DNA from: Deltaproteobacteria bacterium
GTDB taxonomy: Bacteria; Desulfobacterota; Dissulfuribacteria; Dissulfuribacterales; UBA3076
Direction: 5' to 3'
Assembly: GCA_021159445.1 (NCBI GenBank)
Contig: JAGGRV010000369.1
Coordinates: forward strand, 1-12,154
Length of the DNA stretch: 12,154 bases
The notes under the pieces are model-generated. The model had not been told where the DNA came from. It searched no databases and saw only the letters and a list, made by a program, of their open reading frames with translations. Positions 6,402 through 12,154 of this stretch are shown here, one piece after another (positions within the stretch are counted from its first letter, which is position 1; each line of letters opens with the position of its first letter). Made by a program: the position numbers and the translations under genes.

Positions 6402-8006
6402 ATGATATTCCAACGCACATTGTTATTGGGTGCTATAAATTTTCTGGTAATTTTTTTCTTGAGCAACCTTGTCTCAGGTCAAGAGAGCAAGGAGGATATT
6501 CTAGCAGGGGCAAGGGTCCTGACATTGCAGAGTGCTCTGGCAAGAGGCATCCAATACAATCTAGATCTGCAGGTAGAGGAACTCAATATACCCATCAGCA
6601 AGGAAAATGTGACTATCAATAAAGCGGAGTTTGATCCGGTGATTGAGATGGGGATATCGTCGCAGGAAGAGAGGACTCCTACGGCCATAGCCTTTTCCAG
6701 CGAAGACTTCGACCTGTACCGGGAAACAGGTGGTGATATCGGCATCCGCAAGAAGTTTCGATTCGGTCTTGAGTCACAGATGTCCTTTAAAACCAATCGT
6801 TCCATGAACAACTCCTCCGTGGATGCGCTCCGTCCACAATATCGTAACATCCTACTCTTGGACCTAACCCAACCGCTCCTTAGGGACTTCGGTACCGGGG
6901 TCAACACGGCGAATCTACGCATGAGCCAAAATCTGGCGCGTCAAACCGCAAGGGGATATATGGATCGAGCCCAGCGCATAGGTGAGGAAATCGAACTCAT
7001 TTATTACGATCTCGCAGAGGCACAGGAGGTCCTCCGATATCGTATCGAATCGCGAGAGTTGGCCCGGAATCTTCTCGAGGGAAACAGGGAAAAATTTGCG
7101 GCAGGTGTTGTTCCTGTCACTGAAGTGCAGGAAGCAGAGACCGCCATGGTATCCAGGGACGAGGAAGTGATTTTTGCCAAGCAACAGGTCGAGACTCTTG
7201 CTAACCAATTGAGAGACCTTCTGGGAATACGTCCGGAGGACCCACTTTATAGGAAACCTTTCGTAACAGAAAAGATCCCAGGGAAAAAGCAGACCTTTCC
7301 CGATTTGGAACAGGCCCTGGCTATTGCTTTGGAAAAGCGTCCTGATATCCAGAAGCAGCGCGTGGAAATCGCCAATCAGAATATAGAGCTGGAATATTAC
7401 GCCAATCAGAAGCTCCCTCGTTTGGACCTCGAAGCAACTTTAGGGACCAATGGCCTGTCTGGTGGGGATCGCCCCACATCCTTTGCTGACTTTACAGTAT
7501 CAAGTCCGCAGGCAGGAAGCTACGGGGACTCCCTTTCCCGCATGTCCGACGCAGATGGATACGAGTGGTACGCCGGCCTTCGCTTTTCCTATCCATTGGG
7601 CAATCGCGCTTCAGAGGCCAGCTATCGACGTGCTGGCCTGGAAAAACGCCAAGCTGTCTATGGGCTTAAACGCCTGGAAGAAACTGCGGAGAAAGAGGTC
7701 AAAAATTCTTTGGTGACTGTTAATCGAAGCCTTGAGCGGATCAGTGTGGCAGAGCGTACTGAGGAACTGGCCGAAACGACTTTGGCACAGGAGATGGAGC
7801 GCCTTAAAGAAGGGCTTTCCGATACCTTTCGTATCCTGATTTTTCAGAATAGCGTTATTCAAGCACGAATTCGAAAAACAAGTGCCATAGTGGATTTCAA
7901 CCAGGGTATGGCAAATCTCTACCATGCCATCGGGACCAACCTGGAGCGATTTGATATCGTTGCAGCCATGCCGGAGAAGAAGCTCGTCAATGCTGAAGAA
8001 CAATAG
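6402..8006 (+). CDS. tolC: TolC-family outer-membrane efflux protein
   Basis: TolC-type proteins trimerise into an outer-membrane barrel with a long periplasmic tunnel that vents substrates from RND, ABC or MFS pumps. The 534-residue product has a signal peptide (1-26, Gly25 before Gln27) without a lipobox cysteine. Two OEP repeats follow. The first holds NREKFAAGVVPVTEVQEAE (228-246); the second holds EKRPDIQKQRVEI (311-323) and ERLKEGLSDTFRILIFQ (466-482). Extended helical stretches between them are typical. The ATG at 6402 is chosen over one 54 bases upstream because AAGGAGG sits at 6391-6397 and the signal peptide begins there. It is slightly longer than E. coli TolC. No adaptor or pump gene follows; a broken tetR precedes it and a non-coding repeat element follows. 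It may be an orphan channel serving pumps encoded elsewhere. Confidence 0.93.
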   Translation: MIFQRTLLLGAINFLVIFFLSNLVSGQESKEDILAGARVLTLQSALARGIQYNLDLQVEELNIPISKENVTINKAEFDPVIEMGISSQEERTPTAIAFSSEDFDLYRETGGDIGIRKKFRFGLESQMSFKTNRSMNNSSVDALRPQYRNILLLDLTQPLLRDFGTGVNTANLRMSQNLARQTARGYMDRAQRIGEEIELIYYDLAEAQEVLRYRIESRELARNLLEGNREKFAAGVVPVTEVQEAETAMVSRDEEVIFAKQQVETLANQLRDLLGIRPEDPLYRKPFVTEKIPGKKQTFPDLEQALAIALEKRPDIQKQRVEIANQNIELEYYANQKLPRLDLEATLGTNGLSGGDRPTSFADFTVSSPQAGSYGDSLSRMSDADGYEWYAGLRFSYPLGNRASEASYRRAGLEKRQAVYGLKRLEETAEKEVKNSLVTVNRSLERISVAERTEELAETTLAQEMERLKEGLSDTFRILIFQNSVIQARIRKTSAIVDFNQGMANLYHAIGTNLERFDIVAAMPEKKLVNAEEQ

Positions 8007-8017
8007 GGGACATAATT

Positions 8018-8287
8018 CCATAAGCGCTAAGTTATTTTGCACCGGATGGACTAACTAATGAACATCGAACATCGAACGTCCAACATCGAACGTTGAATGG
8101 GAAAAGATAAAGAAACAGACCTGGAAGAAAGGCTGCTCGATTGTTCGGTGCAAATCATAAATAGCCGTTGGATGTTCGGTATTGGATATTCGTTTTTCAT
8201 TCGATGTTGGACGTTCGATGTTCGATGTTGGACGTTCATCTTTTAATATAACCTGTGAACGTTTACAAAACATCTTAGCGCTTATGG
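8018..8287. repeat. Nested inverted-repeat element, non-coding
   Basis: The outer arms CCATAAGCGCTAAG (8018-8031) and its exact inverse (8274-8287) enclose a second pair of perfect 30-bp inverted arms at 8061-8090 and 8200-8229. The inner arms are built from short units such as AACATCGAAC and AACGTCC. Degenerate units recur at 8165-8192 (GTTGGATGTTCGG, ATTGGATATTCG). The 109-base centre has no gene. Open frames through it merely spell repeated Asn-Val-Gln-His-Arg-type peptides, a known by-product of such repeats. It fills most of the 327 bases between tolC and pilC. It has the look of a non-autonomous mobile or REP-like element. Confidence 0.82.
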
Positions 8288-8333
8288 GACATAACCCCAT
8301 TTATGGTAAGAGGCATTTGACGCTAACGAGCCT

Positions 8334-9548
8334 CTAACCTCCTGATACTACCCCGGCCATCTTGAAGATGGGAAGATACATAGCAATGATTATGGAACCT
8401 ACTGTGCCACCGAGGAATACTATCATGAAAGGCTCGATCATACTGGTCAAGGCATCGACTGCTGTTTCCACTTCCTCGTCATAGAAATCTGCTATCTTGT
8501 TCAGCATCTGGTCCAGCGCCCCTGTAGTTTCACCCACCGACACCATCTGCACTACCATGGCGGGGAATATCCCGCTTTCACCAAGCGGCTGCGCAATTGT
8601 CCGCCCCTCACTGATGCTGGAGCGAACATTGTATATGGCCTCTTCCACTACCTTATTGCCGGCAGTTCCGGCAGCGACATTCAATGTTTCAAGTATGGGC
8701 ACACCGCTGTCTATTAAGGTACCTAATGTTCTGGTAAGTTTTGCCACTGCCACTTTTCTCAATAGGGGCCCGAATACAGGGGATTTGAGTATCAGCCTGT
8801 CCACAATACGCTTACCTTTTTCTGTTTTGTAGTATTTCTTGAACAGGAATACCATAACCGCCACAACGCCAATCATGAGCAGGCTATAGGATTTTACAAA
8901 GTTACTCAGGTTGACCACCATCTGGGTAGGAACCGGCAGGGCACCGCCGAAGTCAGCAAACATTTTCTCAAACACAGGTATTACGAAGATAAGAATTACT
9001 CCAATTACCACGGCAGATATGGCAAGTACTATGATGGGATAAGTTAGTGCCCCTTTAACCTTTCTTCTGAGGCGCAACGCCTTTTCCATATAGTCAGCAA
9101 GCCGCTTTAAGACATCATCCAATATCCCCCCCATCTCTCCTGCTGCAACCATATTGCAGAAGAGTCGATCAAACTGATTCGGGTGTTTCTTTAGGGCATC
9201 GGCAAAAGTGGAGCCACTTTCAATATCAGACCTCGTATCCATAAGTATCTTTTTAAAGGTCTTGTTTTCTTGCTGACTGGCAAGGATTTCCAATCCTTGA
9301 ATAAGGGGAAGGCCGGCATCTATCATTGTAGATAACTGCCTGGTGAAGATAACGATGTCTTTCGGTAACACTTTTTTTTGAAAAAATGTTATATTCTCCA
9401 GCAGGTCTTTGGGCTTGGGCTTGATCTTAGAAGGAGATATCCGTTGTTGTCGAAGTAAACGGCGTACTGCCTGCTCGTCCTGGGCCTCGATTTCGCCCTT
9501 TTGTATTTTGCCACTGCTCGTGGTGCCTTTCCATACAAAGACTGGCAT
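8334..9548 (-). CDS. pilC: Type IV pilus inner-membrane platform protein PilC (GspF family)
   Basis: PilC/GspF is the polytopic inner-membrane platform on which the PilB/PilT ATPases drive pilus assembly and retraction. The 404-residue product starts with the typical MPVFVWKGTTSSGKIQKGEI segment. Two T2SSF domains follow (about 65-190 and 268-392), each with its glycine motif: AAGEMGG (135-141) and SVGETTG (337-343). Membrane segments lie near 168-193, 220-237 and 374-396. Length is normal. GGGAGG nine bases before the ATG supports the start. No pilB, pilT or pilD is adjacent, so the gene is separated from its usual partners within this window. Upstream lie 183 bases without a gene, then yggU on the same strand, so it probably has its own promoter. 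Assignment to PilC over GspF relies on overall resemblance. Confidence 0.93.
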   Translation of the reverse strand: MPVFVWKGTTSSGKIQKGEIEAQDEQAVRRLLRQQRISPSKIKPKPKDLLENITFFQKKVLPKDIVIFTRQLSTMIDAGLPLIQGLEILASQQENKTFKKILMDTRSDIESGSTFADALKKHPNQFDRLFCNMVAAGEMGGILDDVLKRLADYMEKALRLRRKVKGALTYPIIVLAISAVVIGVILIFVIPVFEKMFADFGGALPVPTQMVVNLSNFVKSYSLLMIGVVAVMVFLFKKYYKTEKGKRIVDRLILKSPVFGPLLRKVAVAKLTRTLGTLIDSGVPILETLNVAAGTAGNKVVEEAIYNVRSSISEGRTIAQPLGESGIFPAMVVQMVSVGETTGALDQMLNKIADFYDEEVETAVDALTSMIEPFMIVFLGGTVGSIIIAMYLPIFKMAGVVSGG

Positions 9549-9731
9549 AAAGACTTACCTCCCAAGAAATTAGTAGGTGTCCGAAATGCAAACACGCATA
9601 GGACTTAGGATCCGTAGCTACAAAAACGCAAATATGTGCTTTAAATCTTATCGGATATGTTCAGGATAAACTTGATTTAGTGTCGATGGATCAAAGTGAA
9701 TTTGACCCTTCAAGCCATAGACCTTGCGAAC

Positions 9732-10028
9732 TCACTTGGGCAGTCGGTCTAAGGCGTAATCTAACGATATGCCCGCAATCAAAAAGGCCTTTTCCCTGGA
9801 ATTAGTACCTGATTTCAGCACAACCGAGGATTTAGAGATCTTAAATAGTTTTGCCAGAAACTGCCGGCAGGCTTTGTTAGCCGCACCATCTACAGGAGGA
9901 GGCTGGACCTTTAGCTTAAGCGATGAACCGTGAAGCCCGCCAAAAACAGTGCGGGAGGATCTGGGTTGCACATGGAGATTCAGAATAACGCCTTTTGGCA
10001 CCACCTTCAGATACGGGGGGATTTTCAT
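9732..10028 (-). CDS. yggU: YggU/DUF167-family protein
   Basis: The 98-residue product carries the DUF167 pattern: a strand-rich start (GVILNLHVQPRSSR, 13-26), the conserved core LKLKVQPPPVDGAANKA (37-53), a helix over 52-62, and the ending KSGTNSREKAFLI (72-84). Members are small alpha/beta proteins found across bacteria, archaea and eukaryotes without an established biochemical role. The gene follows tyrA by 30 bases and is probably the last gene of the aroC-tyrA-yggU operon. No good ribosome binding site precedes the ATG, and a small hairpin (AGACA-N5-TGTCT, 10046-10060) overlaps the tyrA stop just ahead of it. Family assignment is secure; the link to aromatic biosynthesis is probably positional only. 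Confidence 0.88.
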   Translation of the reverse strand: MKIPPYLKVVPKGVILNLHVQPRSSRTVFGGLHGSSLKLKVQPPPVDGAANKACRQFLAKLFKISKSSVVLKSGTNSREKAFLIAGISLDYALDRLPK

Positions 10029-10058
10029 GGGGGTTTCAGCCTGGGAGACACTAGCTGT

Positions 10059-10895
10059 CTACTTATCTTTTTTTAATAAAAGGATTGTACGTCCCAAATC
10101 CTGAACTTCCTCAAAGAGTTCTATAAATGCTGAACGGTCACGTTCTTTGATTATCTTTCTCAGATTTTCTCCATATTGGCTAAATGTCTCAAGGATATTG
10201 TTCGTATATGGATTAGACATCTGAATGGTTGCATAGAGCTCAGGGTCCTGATGATAGAGCCTGGCTACTATGCCCATCTGTTGTTCAAAACTTGGGGGTG
10301 CAAGCGCCAGTATTTGCTGAAGGTCCATTCCATGCTCATCCAGGGCCTTTCCCAAACAAAGAAGTATGAAATGATTTAGTGCCTGGACCCAGGCCATGGT
10401 GCGGTCGTGTTCTTCAGGTGAAACGACAGATGTTACAGCCCCATGTTGCCGTAGAAGTCCTTCCCACCAAGTAAACCACCTTTTGCCACGCCCCGGACAT
10501 AGTGCTACCCTCTTGCCCTTAATGGAATCCTCCGCCGGTCCGAAAAGCGGATGGGTCCCTACCACCTCACAGCGCGCGTGTTCCAACATGCACGCCACCT
10601 GTGACTGCTTAAGTGAACAGAGGTCTGTCATAAAGGAGCTTTCCGGAACCAGGGGACCTAGTTTGGCCACTTCCTTCGGGAATACTTCCATGGGGAGGGA
10701 AAGTATGAGGACCTGGCATTTCCGGGCCAGATCTTCAGACGAGAGTTCTGTGTGTAAATCAGAGATGAGTACGGGAAATCCAACGCCTTCTAAGAATCCG
10801 GCGAACCATCTCCCCATGCGTCCCAGCCCGCCTACAATTCCGACTGTTGGATGGTTGGCGCCGGGGTCGATATCTGCATGTATCTGCGGTCTCAC
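10059..10895 (-). CDS. tyrA: Prephenate dehydrogenase
   Basis: The enzyme oxidatively decarboxylates prephenate to 4-hydroxyphenylpyruvate with NAD(P), committing chorismate-derived flux to tyrosine. The 278-residue product has a Rossmann motif VGIVGGLGRMGRWF (18-31), an acidic residue after the second strand (D46) favouring NAD, the DLCSLK segment (91-96), and VGTHPLFGP (112-120) with the expected active-site His (H115). A helical dimerisation domain follows. There is no chorismate mutase or ACT domain, so it is the monofunctional type. It starts with GTG 16 bases after the aroC stop; no better start is seen, and the ribosome binding site is weak, suggesting coupling. The neighbour aroC supplies the pathway precursor. 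A related cyclohexadienyl (arogenate) dehydrogenase activity cannot be excluded. Confidence 0.92.
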   Translation of the reverse strand: MRPQIHADIDPGANHPTVGIVGGLGRMGRWFAGFLEGVGFPVLISDLHTELSSEDLARKCQVLILSLPMEVFPKEVAKLGPLVPESSFMTDLCSLKQSQVACMLEHARCEVVGTHPLFGPAEDSIKGKRVALCPGRGKRWFTWWEGLLRQHGAVTSVVSPEEHDRTMAWVQALNHFILLCLGKALDEHGMDLQQILALAPPSFEQQMGIVARLYHQDPELYATIQMSNPYTNNILETFSQYGENLRKIIKERDRSAFIELFEEVQDLGRTILLLKKDK

Positions 10896-10911
10896 AGTTT
10901 ACTAGAAAAAC

Positions 10912-11982
10912 TCAGGACAAAAATCCAGGTGTAAGTGCCCTTGCTCTAAATATATGGTCAGTGAGTACCAGACGTACCATGGCCTCGCACACAGGTACTA
11001 TCCGGGGAATGGCTGAGGCATCATGTCGCCCTCCTACCATGAGCTTAGCGGGTTTCTCAGACACTGTTATAGTGTCTTGTTCTTTAGATATAGATGGAAT
11101 CGGCTTTACAGCGGCCCTTACAACCAGGTCATCACCATTTGAGATGCCAGCCAGTATGCCTCCTGAGTTGTTACTCAAAAAACCCCCTGGGACTATGGGG
11201 TCGTTGTTTTCCGATCCCAATAGCTCCGCAGCCCGGAAGCCAGCCCCAATCTCTACGCCCTTTACCGCACCGATGGACATAAGTCCCTTGGCCAGCTCGG
11301 CATCAAGCTTGTCAAAGACCGGTTCTCCGAGGCCGGGAGGCACTCCTGTTGCCAACACTTCTACAATTCCACCAACCGAGTCGCCTTTGGATCTTATTTC
11401 CGCTATTCGCTTCTCCATTCTTTCCGCTGCTTCAAGGTCCGGGCAAAAAAGCCTGTTTTGATTGACCGCATCAAGATCACGTTTTTGTGCCTTCACTCCG
11501 CCCACAGCAATTGTATAAGCAATAACCCTGATGCCCACTGTGTCCAGGAACACCTGTGCTACCGCGGCCGCAGCCACTCTTGCCGCAGTTTCTCTTCCAG
11601 AGGCCCTGCCTCCTCCCCTGTGGTCACGAATTCCGTACTTTTTCCAGTAAGTGTAGTCGCCGTGTCCAGGTCTGAATATGTCCCTAAGCTGGTCATATGC
11701 CTGGCTCCTGGCGTCCCGGTTTCTGATGATCAGTAATATGGGTGTACCCGTAGTCTGCCCTTCAAAGACACCTGAAAGAATTTCCACCAGATCAGGTTCT
11801 TTTCGCGGGCTTTCCGTAGGCCCTCCTTTCCCCGGCCGCCTTTTGTCCAGTGTCTCTTGAATGATTGTCTTATTCAAAGCAAGACACGGTGGGCACCCGT
11901 CTATAACCACACCCAGAGCAGGACCATGTGACTCTCCCCAGGTGGTTATGCGGAAGTACTGTCCAAAGGTATTTCCCGGCAC
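10912..11982 (-). CDS. aroC: Chorismate synthase
   Basis: Chorismate synthase removes phosphate from EPSP to make chorismate, using reduced FMN as a non-consumed cofactor. The 356-residue product has all three signatures: WGESHGPALG (15-24) with H19, FRPGHGDYTY followed by KYGIRDHRGGGRASGRETA (103-133) with H107, and GGRHDASAIPRIVPVCEAM (317-335). Length is normal. Two small departures are seen: the usual GCPPG near residue 30 reads GCPPC (C33), and the usual GHADYTY reads GHGDYTY. The start is GTG, with AAGGAG twelve bases upstream, slightly long spacing. It heads the aroC-tyrA-yggU set. The 170 bases upstream hold a possible structured leader and the right copy of the terminal repeat. Identification is very secure. 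Confidence 0.97.
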   Translation of the reverse strand: MPGNTFGQYFRITTWGESHGPALGVVIDGCPPCLALNKTIIQETLDKRRPGKGGPTESPRKEPDLVEILSGVFEGQTTGTPILLIIRNRDARSQAYDQLRDIFRPGHGDYTYWKKYGIRDHRGGGRASGRETAARVAAAAVAQVFLDTVGIRVIAYTIAVGGVKAQKRDLDAVNQNRLFCPDLEAAERMEKRIAEIRSKGDSVGGIVEVLATGVPPGLGEPVFDKLDAELAKGLMSIGAVKGVEIGAGFRAAELLGSENNDPIVPGGFLSNNSGGILAGISNGDDLVVRAAVKPIPSISKEQDTITVSEKPAKLMVGGRHDASAIPRIVPVCEAMVRLVLTDHIFRARALTPGFLS

Positions 11983-12001
11983 TTTTTATCTCAACTCCTT
12001 T

Positions 12002-12085
12002 CATGGCTGACCGGCGATTTCATTTTTACTTTTACCCGTGGCTTTGTAGCCTAGCAAAAAGATTTTTTTTCTCAAGGGTTTTCCC
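12002..12085 (-). promoter_or_regulatory. Possible degenerate GEMM-like leader upstream of aroC
   Basis: Read on the minus strand, the aroC leader contains, in order, GGGAAAACC (12085-12077), a GG then CTACAAAGCCACGGG (ending 12035), and ATCGCCGGTCAGCCATG (12018-12002). These echo the c-di-GMP-I (GEMM) riboswitch landmarks GGCAAACC, GACGCAAAGCCACGGG and GATCGCCGGG, in the same order. The hairpin expected between the first two is poor (mostly A and T runs), and the last element overlaps the ribosome binding region. This could be a decayed riboswitch or coincidence. Confidence 0.2.
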
Positions 12086-12097
12086 TGCAGTTAGGGG

Positions 12098-12152
12098 TAA
12101 GGAACGTACAATAAATAACTTGAACAAATTAATGTCTTTTTTGCCGTCTTCT
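12098..12152 (-). repeat. Right copy of 55-bp terminal inverted repeat
   Basis: This is the exact inverse of bases 1-55; two further bases (12153-12154) extend beyond the left copy's visible end. It lies about 115 bases upstream of the aroC start, in the same sense relative to aroC as the left copy is to the ytxH-like gene. Confidence 0.9.
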
Positions 12153-12154
12153 TT

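Noticed and set aside
8059..8238. CRISPR array
   Set aside because: The repeated units are short, contiguous and arranged as inverted arms, with no regular unique spacers and no cas genes.
8051..8300. Two overlapping minus-strand open frames rich in Asn-Val-Gln-His-Arg and Ser-Asn-Ile-Glu-Arg
   Set aside because: They are translations of the inverted-repeat element, have no ribosome binding site, and their periodic peptides mirror the DNA repeat units.
9549..9731. c-di-GMP riboswitch upstream of pilC
   Set aside because: Only scattered resemblances (GCACATATTTGCG, GTAGCTACGG) were seen; the GCAAACC and GACGCAAAGCC cores are absent.
10396..11461. Long plus-strand frames opposite tyrA and aroC (169 and 204 residues)
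   Set aside because: They lie antisense to genes with full family signatures, and their Ser/Pro-rich content is typical of shadow frames.
12061..12090. Terminator-like GGG-N4-CCC with adjacent T-run near the right end
   Set aside because: The stem is only 4 bp and the T-run lies on the wrong side of it for plus-strand termination.

Overview
The window reads as a 12.2 kb stretch of chromosome from a Gram-negative, probably sulfur-metabolising bacterium of the Desulfobacterota (deltaproteobacterial) type. This rests on the outer-membrane TolC protein, the type IV pilus protein PilC, the TusA/DsrE sulfur-carrier genes, moderate GC with AT-rich intergenic DNA and strong AGGAGG-type ribosome binding sites. 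The taxonomic placement is inference from gene style; no marker gene is present.

Layout. (1) 73-435: a small YtxH-type membrane-anchored coiled-coil protein on the plus strand. It converges on nadK across a palindromic array of TTAGC heptads. (2) 563-4048, minus strand: a two-gene operon of a secreted double-module M16 zinc peptidase followed by NAD kinase. (3) 4395-5735, plus strand: a compact four-gene sulfur-transfer cassette closed by a textbook terminator. It encodes TusA, a DsrE-like protein, an unrecognised 112-residue protein with a Pro-rich tail and penultimate cysteine, and a 62-residue protein. (4) 5834-6043, minus strand: a small unknown helical protein using the other side of that terminator. 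(5) 6266-8006, plus strand: a broken remnant of a TetR-family regulator gene directly ahead of an intact tolC; no pump genes follow. (6) 8018-8287: a non-coding nested inverted-repeat element. (7) 8334-9548, minus strand: a lone pilC. (8) 9732-11982, minus strand: aroC-tyrA-yggU, covering the last common step of aromatic biosynthesis and the tyrosine branch.

How genes work together. AroC makes chorismate; after chorismate mutase (not in the window) TyrA commits prephenate to tyrosine. In the sulfur cassette TusA would carry persulfide sulfur, the DsrE-like protein would relay it, and the third and fourth proteins look like divergent or shrunken partners. By size, order and weak sequence resemblance the set parallels TusA plus TusDCB (DsrEFH). 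The third protein's tail recalls the C-terminal arm of DsrC. The tetR-tolC block looks like the remains of a regulated RND efflux operon.

The two window ends carry the same sequence in inverted orientation (1-55 and 12098-12152, identical over 55 bp). That is either a real inverted repeat enclosing the locus or a contig-end artefact; sequence alone cannot decide.
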